From Chromera velia (Eukaryota; Sar; Chromeraceae), in the NCBI GenBank assembly GCA_018398765.1, contig JAHBMJ010000310.1:31001-95000 (forward strand): a stretch of 64,000 bases of DNA, written 5' to 3'. Made by a program: the position numbers and the translations under genes. This document shows, piece by piece, positions 1 through 11,697 of this stretch; the first letter of the stretch is position 1, and every line of letters starts with the position of its first letter. The notes beneath the pieces are model-generated. The model searched no databases, was not told the DNA's origin, and saw only the letters and a list, made by a program, of their open reading frames with translations.

Positions 1-898
1 GATTCTTCAACGGTTGCTTCCAAGACATTTCTCTTCCTGATTCTTCAACGGTTGCTTCCAAGACATTTCTCTTCCTGATTCTTCAACGGTTGCTTCCAAG
101 ACATTTCTCTTCCTGATTCTTCAACGGTTGCTTCCAAGACATTTCTCTTCCTGATTCTTCAACGGTTGCTTCCAAGACATTTCTCTTCCTGATTCTTCAA
201 CGGTTGCTTCCAAGACATTTCTCTTCCTGATTCTTCAACGGTTGCTTCCAAGACATTTCTCTTCCTGATTCTTCAACGGTTGCTTCCAAGACATTTCTCT
301 TCCTGATTCTTCAACGGTTGCTTCCAAGACATTTCTCTTCCTGATTCTTCAACGGTTGCTTCCAAGACATTTCTCTTCCTGATTCTTCAACGGTTGCTTC
401 CAAGACATTTCTCTTCCTGATTCTTCAACGGTTGCTTCCAAGACATTTCTCTTCCTGATTCTTCAACGGTTGCTTCCAAGACATTTCTCTTCCTGATTCT
501 TCAACGGTTGCTTCCAAGACATTTCTCTTCCTGATTCTTCAACGGTTGCTTCCAAGACATTTCTCTTCCTGATTCTTCAACGGTTGCTTCCAAGACATTT
601 CTCTTCCTGATTCTTCAACGGTTGCTTCCAAGACATTTCTCTTCCTGATTCTTCAACGGTTGCTTCCAAGACATTTCTCTTCCTGATTCTTCAACGGTTG
701 CTTCCAAGACATTTCTCTTCCTGATTCTTCAACGGTTGCTTCCAAGACATTTCTCTTCCTGATTCTTCAACGGTTGCTTCCAAGACATTTCTCTTCCTGA
801 TTCTTCAACGGTTGCTTCCAAGACATTTCTCTTCCTGATTCTTCAACGGTTGCTTCCAAGACATTTCTCTTCCTGATTCTTCAACGACTGCTTCCAAG
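1..898. repeat. 38-bp tandem minisatellite, left end not reached
   Basis: A 38-bp unit beginning GATTCTTCAACGGTTGCTTC is repeated about 23 times with almost no variation. Only the last copy diverges, from about 885 onward. The array starts at base 1, so it extends past the window. A 38-bp period is not a multiple of three, so it is not a coding repeat. Near-identity of the copies implies recent amplification or homogenisation. There are no variable spacers, so it is not a CRISPR array. Confidence 0.97.
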
Positions 899-2462
899 AC
901 GAAACATCTGCACTGTCCTTCTCGGAGGGACCACAAGTCTGCATGTGGACGGCAGAGAGCAGCATGAGCGGGCAATTGTTATCATTGGTTGCAGCAGAAT
1001 GTCCTTTGCTGTGTTCAGTGCATACAGATTGGAAGTAAGGGTGTCATTCGGATTTGCCCGCCTTTGTGTTTGTGACTTGCTTGTCACGAGTTGCCTTCGT
1101 TGGGGCATCAGATCCCCCCACTTCGTTCGTTTTCAGGCAGCAATTATTCGGTGGAGGATTAATTGCGTTTCCGTTCTGCTCCATGCTCTTTCTCTGCAGG
1201 CAAATCGAAGGGGCCGGAGGGAAGCGCCATGCTCGAAAAGAGTAAAGGGCGAGAGACGGAAGGAGAAAAAGGAGGCGATTGTTGCAAGATCATCAGATCA
1301 ATCTGGGAAGGGAGGAAGGGCTGAATGGTCGTTCTCTCTCCCTCTTTGCATGAATGCGTGTAAAAATCAGTGTACACATATTTAATCAAAAGAACAAAGG
1401 GGCGATGATCAAGTGTCTGCCTGCGTGCGTGACTTGTGAATCAGTGGACAGAGAGGGAGAGAGAGTGCCCTGTCTGTCTGTTTATGTGCGGGGGTGGGTC
1501 TCTCCCCGCCTTTCACGGCTGTTTTGTTTTTTGGATTCTTTTTTTTAAGTGAGTGGGTGAGTGGATGCATTGAATACAACCAGCCGGGTTTCAGATTAGA
1601 CGAAAAATCAGATGAGCTCTTCAAAGGAGACTCAAGAAAAAGAATGCGTGCGCACGTGCACCCAGCGTCAGAGTGGACCCCCCCTCTCGCTCTGTCGTCC
1701 CTCCCGCCTTTCGTCGTTTGAGATCTTCACACACTTTCTCTCTCTTCTCTGGATCAAGAAGGAAGAAGCATGCAGTGGACTGGAATGACACTGTGAAGAG
1801 GAGACACGACGAAAGATGCAGGGCCAAGTTGTTCGTTGCGTTTGTTGTCCTTTCTTTTCTTCGTTTCTGCTGCTGAATATGTCAAAGTGTTCCATCTACC
1901 CCGTGTCTTTCAAGCCTCACGTGCGTCGTTGCATGGCAGCAGCTAGAGAAGGGAAAAGGATGGACAGCCTCGCGCCGTGGCCTTTGAAGAAGCCCCCCTC
2001 AGAAAGCGCACTAGCGTTGGAGGTTTGTTTGGTGCATCCTTGTGCGCCTGCCTGGATTCGTCCGTGCTGAGCAGGTGCACGTGCATGCGCAAAACAGGGG
2101 CTGAATAGTGATGGAAGGGGAACGCGGGTCTTTGAATCGCGGCCTTCTCTTACTCGATCTCTTATTTTTCTTCTCTTTCCATTCTGTGCTCGGGTTGCTG
2201 TCTTCACTTCACCCCAATCTCGCGGTCGCACAGAGGGCAAGGGGGAAGAAGCTGAAGGGAGGAGAGGAGGAGGAAGCACAGACCCCTGCTGTGCCTTGCC
2301 ATGGCGCGACAACGGAGAATTTTGTGGGTTGTATTGGTTATGCACGCATTCAGAGTCAAGTCGGAGTCTGGCCGGCAGTGTATGTACAGAGCTACAGACG
2401 CCCAACTGTAGGACCCTCGGCCCCGCATCCCCCTAGGCGGCCCCGGGCCCCAAGTTGTTATT
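899..2462. other. No supportable gene; mixed-composition DNA
   Basis: Several open frames of 60-160 codons occur on both strands, but none has recognisable protein character, consistent splice phase or strand preference. A possible 3' splice site (CTTTCTCTGCAG) ends near 1200 on the plus strand. The alternating gene order to the right would predict a plus-strand gene ending here, and this stretch could hold its last exon or 3' UTR. I cannot define one. Confidence 0.4.
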
Positions 2463-3130
2463 TTTGACATGTTAAATAAACTAAACAACCACTAACTAAC
2501 TTTTACCATAAAACGTACTTGCAGGAAGTTAAAGCACTTTCAACTAGTTACAGGTTAAAGGGGGGTACGTCCAGGAGGGCCGCGGATGAAGTCTTTACGG
2601 AGAGTATGATACTACTACACGTTTGGTCTGGTTTAGACTAGGGTTTAGATTATGAAGATTGGTAAAGATACGCGCTAGTAAAATTAAATGGAGATTAATA
2701 CTAAAGTTTTGACCTAATTATTCCATTTTTTGTTTTTCCTTTTAACTGGAAGTTTGAGCCTTAATAGAAGATTAAGAATAAAAAAAACTGAATGGTAAAT
2801 TAAAAAATATAAACTGTTCATGAATTAAAACGTATAGAATATCCGAGAATATCAAACATGAAAGAGTCATATTTCTAGCTGGCTCTAAAGCTGGCCTTGG
2901 TCACTATTACTCTAGCTATTACTATAGCAAAAAAAAAAGAGTTCTACATTGAGTTAAATATTGAATTCAATTGAATTCATACTTACAAATATTTAATTGT
3001 TTACCAATCATTTCTTAAACCATAATCAATACGGCAGTTTTGAGAAAGGTTTTTTTCAAGTTTTTTGTTTTGTTATACACAATTAACTTCCATAGGAGTC
3101 TCCTGCATTTTTTACTCTTCTAGTACGCTC
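2463..3130. other. AT-rich island
   Basis: Composition changes abruptly to AT-rich sequence with A-runs and no open frame. It lies downstream of the 3' end of the minus-strand gene at 3335-4665. Similar islands occupy the other spaces next to gene 3' ends in the window. Confidence 0.6.
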
Positions 3131-3334
3131 AAGTGCAGTTCTCATTTAATTCCTCTTTGCCACCAATTCGGGCTCTTTTCCCCTTACTTCTCTCTTCTGC
3201 CGTGCACCGCATGAAAAAAACAGGCCGGGACCACAGTGCTTGCACTGATAGGACCTCGGTTTTGCGCGTGCCTCCTCAAATACCTGCAGGACAAAAACAT
3301 AACAGGATGAATCCCTGGTGGACTAGCTGATGGA

Positions 3335-4665
3335 TCAGAAGCTCATTCGAGTTGGAGGGATGGGATTGCCAACCTTCTTCTCCGGAAATCGTCCCTTCAA
3401 GACCAGGTCGCGCAAAATCCCTACATCCTCCTCATTCCACACTGCTCCATTCTCCTTGATCCTCTGAGCGTGTCGCACCATCTTATCCTGAAAAAAGCCT
3501 GTGAGGCTATCTGAATCCTGAATGGAAATGCTCTTGATCGATTCGAGGAACGATAGGGCCTCTTCTTTCCCGATGACGTCAACAAAGAACCGGCAACTCA
3601 GTGCCAACCACTCTCCTTCTTTCACTCCCTTTTGTTCCAAAACCTCCAGCAATCGAGTTTCTTTCAGTTTCACTCCTGCAACTCAAGAGATTTGAATGGA
3701 AAGCAGACGTAAAGAAGTCACACGCGACTGACCAGCCAGTTAAACTTTCCTAAAGCATGGTACTTGCACACTCACTCACTCTCGTACGCAGACTGAAAGG
3801 TTGAGGCCAAACCCTCCATTCGGCAAAGCACTGCCCGAAGGAGGTCTCTTCCCGCTCCGAGTTCGTGCATCGTGTCTGCAATCACCGTCATGCAAAGTGC
3901 CCTTTGTTTTCGAAGAACGCATACAGGCAGGGAGAAGGAAAAGACGACTTTCCGGCCAGTCTGCAAGAAGACAGACCTGCCATCCTCAAGAGAGATTGCT
4001 GATACTCCGTGATTGGAGTCCCTTCCCCTTCTGCATCTAGAAGTGCTGGCATCTACGGGCAAAAGACGACGCATAAGAAAGGAATCTGAATCTTCTTCCC
4101 ATCTGCAGACGATATCAATTGCCACACCAAACTGATCAGACTGGCGGCCTACCATTCTCTTTGCTGATTCGATCCTATCGCCTCCCTGGCTCTTTCTCCT
4201 TTCTCTGTCTACTATCAGGACGTTATAGGAATCCGGTGTCGGAATTCTCTGGAGACCTGCAGCAAAAGGATCAGAGGGCATCTTGAAAGGAAGGCCACGA
4301 AGGGCTGGAGACAATGTCATCTATCAGAAGTCGAAACACCTCACGGTGACTTACTCTTGAGGTGCGGGAAAACGACGTGAACTGATACATCTGTCGAGAG
4401 AGTGCAAGTACTAGAGCCTTCCATACCTGCAGAGGAAAAGCTTGACGGGTTGATCCTCGGCCAGAAATGAAAGACGGGGAGAGAAGAAAGTGAGTCGCAT
4501 TTCCAACAGCTGACCGAGTGTGTCTATAGAGATGGTGGTGTGGTCTAGACCCTGAGAGTTGGAGATTTCGGCCCGGCAATCCTCAAAGGATTCGGGGGCT
4601 GGGAGGCAATGCTTTTCTTCGGCGAGTCTCGATTTGTGCGGCTGAAGAATAAAGGCTTCTTTCAT
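3335..4665 (-). CDS. Unknown conserved-looking protein, 346 aa, four exons
   Basis: I do not recognise the family. Four minus-strand exons join in phase: 4665-4515, 4426-4355, 4256-3780 and 3675-3335 (1,041 nt with stop). Introns begin GTCAGC, GTAAGT and GTGAGT and end TGCAG. The start is the first in-frame ATG (MKEAFILQPHKS); upstream codons in that frame meet a stop. The product is soluble, with no signal peptide or membrane span. The middle is basic, with alternating hydrophobic strands, and the C-terminal 110 residues look helical and charged (FFQDKMVRHAQRIKENG). An alternative reading of exon 2 (VWKALVLALSRQMYQ) is open but cannot be joined on both sides in phase without a much shorter intron. 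The gene is head-to-head with the PPPDE peptidase gene. Confidence 0.62.
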
Positions 4666-5698
4666 GCTGGCTGTGGGATCTTCTTTCCTGCGCCCGACTT
4701 CGGCTTTCGCAGTGAATCGCACGGCCGGTGCACTCTTCTCAGTCTGCTGTAGCACCGACGCAACAGGCGCAGTTTTCTCAGTGGAGGAGCTCTGCACGGT
4801 TCCTCCGAAAGAACTCTCCCCACAATTCTCGGTCGAAGCAGAAGCAAAACTGGAGTTTTGTCAGCTCCAGTTGCTCCGGCTTTTAAAGGCAGTGGAGTGC
4901 CTTCGCAAAAGATCGCCTTCAATTTCAGAATCTGTCCAATTCGAGTTTCGAGAAGCAATTAAGCCAGTCTAGCATTCATTGCTGCTGCAAAGTCTAACGA
5001 CGAAGCTGCTTCGCCGGAGAGAAGGTGCACGCAGGATCGATCTGACAGACCAAACCGACCGATGCTTTGGCTCCATCACAAAACGACCGATTCTCTATGG
5101 TCCTGGAAGCATCTCGAATCTTCCCCCTTTCCTTGTGTATGCGGAAATTTCGTCTCCCGTTCTGACCTCTGCAGGCTGACGATCGATCGATCGGGTCGAA
5201 CCGAGTTAGAAACATTGAAGCCATACAAGCCTATATTATTACAAGGAGATATACTGTCACGCGTGCGCATGTTGCATCATGAAACGATTCATGTCGCAGT
5301 TGCAATGTTGCACATGCACCGCTAATTGCATGTTTCGTAAGTGCCCCCCGCTTCGCTTTCCGGGGCCATGCACCCGCCCGGATCCTGCTCGGCCTAATTT
5401 GATCTAATTTGTACGTGAGTTGGCCTATGTTGGCCTATGTTGGCCTAATTTGTACGTGCAGTTGTCATGCAGTCTGTCAAAGTTTTGAAGACAGAAAGCT
5501 GCATACATACTTGCGTGAAGTCACACGATCTCCAAGATTCTTCTTCGGATCTTCGGATCGCATCGGCGCAACGCTTCTTTTTGCACCCCTTCTGAACTCA
5601 ACGTTGAATCCCAAAACGCTGGCAGCCTGCTCAAAGTGCTCAGTTTCTGTACATCAATCTGCTTTGTTTCTGTACCAAGATATTGGTTTCCCTTCAAG
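4666..5698. promoter_or_regulatory. Divergent 5'-5' intergenic region
   Basis: This spacer separates the start codons of the minus-strand 346-aa gene and the plus-strand peptidase gene, so it should carry both promoters. It contains GATCGATC at 5035 and a longer GATCGA run at 5181-5192, a motif also found in the other four divergent spacers. A short tandem repeat of TTGGCCTA lies near 5420-5450. No TATA box or initiator can be assigned with confidence. Confidence 0.5.
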
Positions 5699-7165
5699 AT
5701 GGATACTGACGTCGATAATGTCTGGCGAGAGATTCATGCGGACTCCGACCAATTTCAGCGGGCGACAGGATTTTCCCGTTGTTTGGGGGGTGAATTTGAG
5801 GGGGTAGTACTGTCGCCTGAGTGTGTCCCTCCACAGTCACCTCTTTTGCCCCCCACCTATGACCTCTGGCTGGGCCCCCATTCGATCCTTCTCCGTCCGC
5901 AGTACAAGATGACCCGTCACTACCGCCAGCACCGGATTCCGGTCGCGCTGCCTTGCGTTCAGATCCCATTCCAGGATATCCGCTTGATGCGCTTCAGTCA
6001 AGACCCCGACGGCAGCATGGACAAGGTAGGGTCCCTGTTAGCCATTGAGATGGTCAACGGACACGTTTTCTTACTGGCAACTTTGATCAACAACGGGCTT
6101 TGGGGCCGGCGTCTAGTCCGCGCCTTCAGAGAGGTGTTGCAGCAGCAGTCCCGGACCGGCGCCAGGCCCTTCCTTTCATGGAGGTGGTTGGAAGAGCTGC
6201 AGTGGCCCGACTTCCGAGAGAAAACAGAGTACACCGTCAGTCGTGACAGTAACCAGTCGTTCTCTGCACCTGCGGCTGAAGAGCTGCAGCGACTAGAAAG
6301 TCTGTACGACAGCCTTATTCAGGGCCTTCGTGATCGTTTCCCCGGAGAACTGACGACCGAAGGCCTTCAATACCCTTCGTTTCCCTCCGACTGGAGGTTC
6401 CCTCGATCCAGCAGTCTTGCGCGTCTTGACACCCCGCTATGGTTTTTGGTTTTGGAGGCCTGGGTGAAAAGGGCTGCATCTCCAGAGGAGTCCCTTCGAG
6501 TAGCGCAGTCACATGCGGAAAGTACGCGGCTGTTCTCCTACGGAGAGGGTCAGCGTATCAGAACAAATGTGCGTAAGCGAAGCGGTGGTACCCCCACGGT
6601 CTTTGACGATACTCCTTTTATCCCCACGCGTCTGCCGTCAGTCATTTCAGAGAGTGAGGTCAGGTCAGAGACCGCAAGCCGTATGGGCGGCAAAGTTTCC
6701 TTGCCTCCCCCCTCAACTCCCGTCTGCCAGTCACCACCCCAAACACCCCTAAGGACAGAAAGGGGAGGAGATTCTGAAAGAGAGACGCTTGACCCCATCT
6801 CACCGACACGAGTGCCCGACACCTCGAAATTCAATCCCTCTTCTCCCCCGCGGCTCTCGGATTTGGAGTCTTCGGACAAACCGAACAGGTGCGTGTTTGA
6901 TTGAATCCACGATCGCTCCAGGTACGGGCACTATGCACGTTTCCCCTTCTCTCTTTGCTTTTCTCACAGAGAGACACAGAGATCGGCAGACAGGCAGACA
7001 GTCCGAGACAGACGGACAGACAGACAAACAGACAATTGTAAAAACTGCATCCCCTTCCCTTCCTTCCTTGCCTTCGTGTCCGGCCTTCAAGCTTTCCATT
7101 GCCCTCTCAGGTTACGAACGTGAAATATGTGCTGTCTTGTCCGGAGTTCATTCTCCGCTATTCAC

Positions 7166-7202
<37 letters not shown>

Positions 7203-9308
7203 TGTGTGTGCGTTTGCAGGGAAGAGGACCAAAGATGGATCCTTGACGCCCTTGACGCCGCAGCGGACTGCACTGATCTCCTGAGGGAACTAGGGGAGGA
7301 AATAGAGGCAGAGAGACGGAATCCCTCGACAGAGAGCACGGCACACGAAAAGTGGACTCTCCGTGAGTCCGATCTGGCCTCTGCATTGGGAGAGGAGAAG
7401 GGCGAGAAAGAGGGAGGAGAAGGCGTCTTCACGGAGCGCGATGCTACTGCGCGCGTTCTGTGTGGAGAAGAGCGTGAGGAGGAGGCTCAAGGCGAGAAGG
7501 AGCTGATGACAAGAGAGGCCAAAACCTCCATGCAAACTCCCTCCACAAATGCAGAGGGGACCCTGTCCCCTCCCCCTGCCCCTACTGCTTCCCCCGCCAG
7601 TATTTCCACAAGGGCTGTCACGATGATCTCTGCCTGGGGTTCTGCTGTCGCTGATTTCAGCGCACGCTCATTCTCAGCCGCCCCAGGCTTGGCGAAAGAC
7701 TTGTTCTTTTCCACAGACAACTCAAGATCGGCGTCTACGGTTACCCCACAGAACCCCCCACCTGCATCCGCATCCACGCCACCAGCACCGCCAGCCCCCG
7801 CAGTCCCCCTTGAAATTTCCAACTCAAATTCGTCTGCACATTCGGGGAATCAAAAGAGAAGCAGCAGGAAATTCAACCCGGTACCCACCCCTGTAGCACC
7901 TCGTCAACCGCCTCCCGACGACTCCCTGGATGGAGACATCGGGGGACTCCCGCCATCGGGAGAGTTGTCCCTTGAAGTCGGCATGCAGCCCTCCGTCAAC
8001 CCACAGCCTCCACCGATGGTTGCAGCAGCCGCAGACCATCGTGCAGAGGCGCGTACCTTGCCTCACTCTACCGGCAGGACGGTAGCATCTTCTCCCAGGC
8101 TGCCTCCAAGAGGGTGTGACAGTCTCTCTCCCTCCCATTCTTCGACGATCTCTGTCTCCGTCGCGTCTTCTTCTACGATGATTGAATTTTCCCCTGCACC
8201 CCCGTCATCGGGAAGCTTCAAGACCGTCCGGTCGCTCCTGACGCTGCGAGAGAAGACGGCAGAGGGTGCAGAGGAAGAGCAGGACGAATTAGACGCGGGC
8301 CCCCGACAGACTGTGCTGACCTCCAGAGGGATGCGTCCCTCCACCCCCTCCGCGAGCAGAGGGAAAGGGGGACCTCCACAGAGTGCCTGCGTTGGGATGC
8401 CCCGACGAGTACGCGGGGACTCTCTCTCTCCCTTGGAGGCCGAAGAAGAAATGAGTGTCCCCACAGAAGAGCCCAACCGCATGATCCCCCCTACCTTTCT
8501 CGTCCCTAGCCAATTTGCACAGCAGCAGCAGCACGGGGATGGAGAGGAGAGACAGAGCCCCGTGAGAGCCGCCCAGCAGGTCTTCAGCCACGAAGATCTG
8601 CGGACGCGCATTTTGGACTTTGCCCTGAGCGTTCCCGCGCGCCCGGTCAGGTTGCGGGTTTATAACCTCAGCCGCGAATGGGGGTGGGTGAATCGCCTGA
8701 AGGGGCTCCGACAGCATTTGTTGGAGGGAGGGGGTGCCTATCACGTGTCGGTTGAAGTCGATGGGGTAGAATGGCACTACGGGGCGGAAAAGGACGGAGA
8801 GTTCGCTTCCTGCGGGATCACCGCGTGGGACCCCGATGAACTCGACTTCTACGGTGCCGTCGATCACGTGGTGGAGCTGGGGGAGACCCGTGTGCCTCGG
8901 TGGCGAATTGTCAAGATCCTCGACAGGATGTACGACAACGACGGCTTCCACACCCACGGCTATCTTCTCTACAGCCGCAACTGCGTGCACTTCGTTGACA
9001 CATTCCTCTCCCGTCTTGCTGAGGCAGACACTGGGGTGCAGAGAATGCCCACCCGTTACCTGAGGGCACACGAACTCGCGCGGGCAGTTCACAACTGGTT
9101 GTCGGGGGGGAAGCTCGACCGCCTCCCCGAAGTCACTCCAAAGGACCCCCTGGCCGTGCAGGCCGCCCTTCCGCGACACACCCTAGACAGGTGTAAGTTG
9201 TATGACCCCCGCCCAAAGGGGGCCGTTCTCAGATTGAGAGGGGAAGAGTTCTTCTTCCCCGATCAACTGGTCCCGTGTCTGTCAGCCTCGGCCTTGTTCC
9301 ACAAGTGA
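5699..9308 (+). CDS. PPPDE/DeSI-type thiol peptidase with long N-terminal region, 1,092 aa
   Basis: Two exons, 5699-6888 and 7220-9308, join in phase (3,279 nt). The intron runs from GTGCGT to TTTGCAG and holds a (CT)n(GT)n tract. The C-terminal ~200 residues match the PPPDE superfamily of papain-like deubiquitinating/deSUMOylating proteases: basic entry RPVRLRVYNLS, catalytic His near residue 905 in GGAYHVSVEV, an EWHYG strand, and catalytic Cys near 985 in SRNCVHFVDTFL. Both catalytic residues are present. DeSI proteins are usually about 170-220 aa, so this one carries some 880 extra residues. Residues 1-150 form an ordered-looking domain with strands such as PVALPCVQIPFQDIRL, possibly PH/GRAM-like (inference). 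Residues 340-880 are low-complexity, rich in Pro, Ser, Glu and Thr. The start is ATG 5699; the frame stays open upstream only to a GTG. Confidence 0.85.
7166..7210. repeat. (CT)n(GT)n microsatellite in peptidase intron
   Basis: About 20 bases of CT repeat are followed by about 25 bases of GT repeat, ending nine bases before the TGCAG 3' splice site. It forms the sense-strand polypyrimidine region of the intron. Confidence 0.9.
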
Positions 9309-9529
9309 CGGTCGGCAGCGGCAGCTTCTTTGAGGCGCTTTCAGGAGTCGTGCGATAAGGCCGCCGATTCTCCGTGGCTCTCTCGCCTTTCTGTTCTGAC
9401 TGCATGCGGCTTCTGTGCAGCTCTTCTTTGCTCTGTCTGCCTGCGAACGCCCACCCCGAGAGACGTGTGCGTCTGTCCCGTTGGAAGTTGTCTTTTGAGA
9501 GTCGACGGTGCCCACACGAGTTCGCACGA

Positions 9530-9797
9530 ATCTCAATCTGCTCTTCTTGGTTGCTTGTCTCTTCTCCCCTTCGAGTCACGCACCGGCACCCGCGTCACGA
9601 ATCTGATCTGCTCTTCTTGGTTGCTTGTCTCTTCTCCCCTTCGAGTCACGCACCGGCACCCGCGTCATGAATCTGATCTGCTCTTCTTGGTTGCTTGTCC
9701 CTTCTCCCCTTCGAGTCACGCACCGGCACCCGCGTCACGAATCTGATCTGCTCTTCTTGGTTGCTTGTCTCTTCTCCCCTTCGAGTCACGCACCGCT
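9530..9797. repeat. 70-bp tandem repeat, about 3.8 copies
   Basis: The phrase CTCTTCTTGGTTGCTTGTC recurs at 9541, 9611, 9681 and 9751, an exact 70-bp period with few substitutions. It starts about 220 bp after the peptidase stop codon, probably in or beyond its 3' UTR. Confidence 0.95.
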
Positions 9798-9805
9798 TTG
9801 CGGAA

Positions 9806-10200
9806 GTAACTTGTCGAAGGTGTGAGCAGAGCGGCAGCGTCACTGAGCGGGGAAAGAGGGTTGTGAGGGTGTTCAGGCGGCAACTTGTTGGAGGTGTGAG
9901 CAGAGCGGCAGCGTCACTGAGCGGTGACTGAGGGTTGTGAGGGTGTTCAGGCGGCAACTTGTTGGAGGTGTGAGCAGAGCGGCAGCGTCACTGAGTGGGG
10001 AAAGAGGGTTGTGAGGGTGTTCAGGCGGCAATTTGTCGAAGAAGTGAGCAGAGCGGCAGCGTCACTGAGCGGTGAAAGAGGGTTGTGAGGGTGTTCAGGC
10101 GGCAATTTGTCGAAGGTGTGAGCAGAGCGGCAGCGTCACTGAGCGGTGACAAGAGGTTTGTGAGGGTGTTCGGCAACTCTGGCGGCAACTTGTCGACGGT
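9806..10200. repeat. 74-bp tandem repeat, about 5 copies
   Basis: The core GTGAGCAGAGCGGCAGCGTC recurs with a 74-bp period from about 9820 to 10117, with several substitutions per copy and a decayed final copy near 10200. It directly abuts the unrelated 70-bp array. Confidence 0.93.
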
Positions 10201-10324
10201 GTGTCAAATTCCACTGAAATCTGCTTGTAGCCTGAGATTCCCCGCAAAACTCCGCTAAATTCCAAGCTTGCATTCCACTAAATTCTCTTAGATACCCCGG
10301 AAATTTGAACTGGATTTGTAAGGA

Positions 10325-10387
<63 letters not shown>
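10325..10387. repeat. (AT)n microsatellite
   Basis: An AT dinucleotide run with one central interruption (TGTGTGTAT) marks the entry into the AT-rich tail-to-tail spacer. A short (GATT)n run follows at about 10420-10445. Confidence 0.95.
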
Positions 10388-10388
<1 letters not shown>

Positions 10389-11690
10389 ACCCATCATATG
10401 AATCTGATATGATTTATATTGATTGATTGATTGATTGATTGATTAATATGTTCCGCCCTAGGGCCTTCCCGCTATGTCTATCTGTCGCCAGAGCTAGCAC
10501 TGTAGTTTATACATAGAAACAGAGTAGAAAAGAGCTAGGAAAAGAGAGAGCTATCTAGAAATATATATAAAAAATTATTATATAGAAATAATTATCGCTC
10601 TAAGTTGCCTCTAACTGGGTTGAAGCACCCTCTAACCTAACTAACTAACTAATATTAAAGTAGATGATGAATGTTTACTAAGATATTTGATGAAATGTTT
10701 ATCTTTGATTAATTGATTGATTAATTGGTTCCACGCTATAAAGGCTAGGCTAAAGGCCTTCTTGCTATGTTTTAATAGCTTGCTATAATATAATTTGATG
10801 TTTCAATTTTCTCATATTTTTGTTTAACTGTCCAGTTTTTTTGAGTCTAGTTTTGCGTAAAAAGGCTTGAAAAAACTAAGTAAAAGGTCCTAACAAAATT
10901 GAACAATTTGGATTTTTAAATGTTTTTTCTAGATTTTAATTTTTTTTATTTCTATGAGACAGCCTCCTAAGAGCCGTGTTTGCTTAAACTTAACTAGTTA
11001 GCAACTTATAGCAAGCTATATATAGTAATAGCAACTTGGAGACCGAGAGCTGTATGTGTGTGAAGCACATGCTTAAAAAGTGTATTGAGTATAGTCTCAA
11101 TTAGTCTCAATAGATGATAGAGCACATGCATACAAGGATACACGGTGACTTGGATGAAAAGCTAGATGAAAAGTCCACATGCAGACGCAACCACAGTCGC
11201 CAGACAAAATCTGTATTCACTGCAAGGGCGGCGATCACTGCTATCAAGCCGTGAGGTCGCTCCCCAAACACTGAATAGACTCATGCCATGACGATGTGTT
11301 CGAAGGTTGCAGCAGTTGATCGACGCCATCAACACGAACATCTCATGCGGTCTCATGAAAACGGGCTATGCGTTTTGCGTGCCGACATGCATAAAACAAA
11401 GAAACACCCTCGCCGCTTCCATCTGAGAAAAGCAGCGGGCACGGATGGACACGCGTTCCGGTCTAGGTTCCGGTCGATCGCGGACACACTCGGATAGACG
11501 AACAGAAGGCAGGCTGCAATGGCTTCCGCAAAGAGGGAAGGGGCATGACCTGGTGGGAAAAGTTAGAGAAAGTGCAACAGGAACGAAATATCTGGCCTCA
11601 AAGAGAATTCTGGACATGCACATGGGGCCCCGCAGTGGCAGTTTCAGAAAGTTGCGCGTCTCTATGCGCATCCATACGCCACTCCTCGCG
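10388..11690. other. AT-rich tail-to-tail intergenic island
   Basis: AT-rich DNA with no supportable gene to about 11150, then mixed DNA up to the stop codon of the SOD-like gene. It holds several CTAACTAACT- and AGCTATAT-type simple motifs. It separates the 3' ends of the convergent peptidase and SOD-like genes. Confidence 0.6.
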
Positions 11691-11697
11691 TCGCTGT

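Noticed and set aside
1-898. CRISPR-like array
   Set aside because: The copies are contiguous with no unique spacers, and the context is eukaryotic.
945-2467. Small genes in the left region
   Set aside because: Many overlapping short frames on both strands with low-complexity composition and no consistent splice phase.
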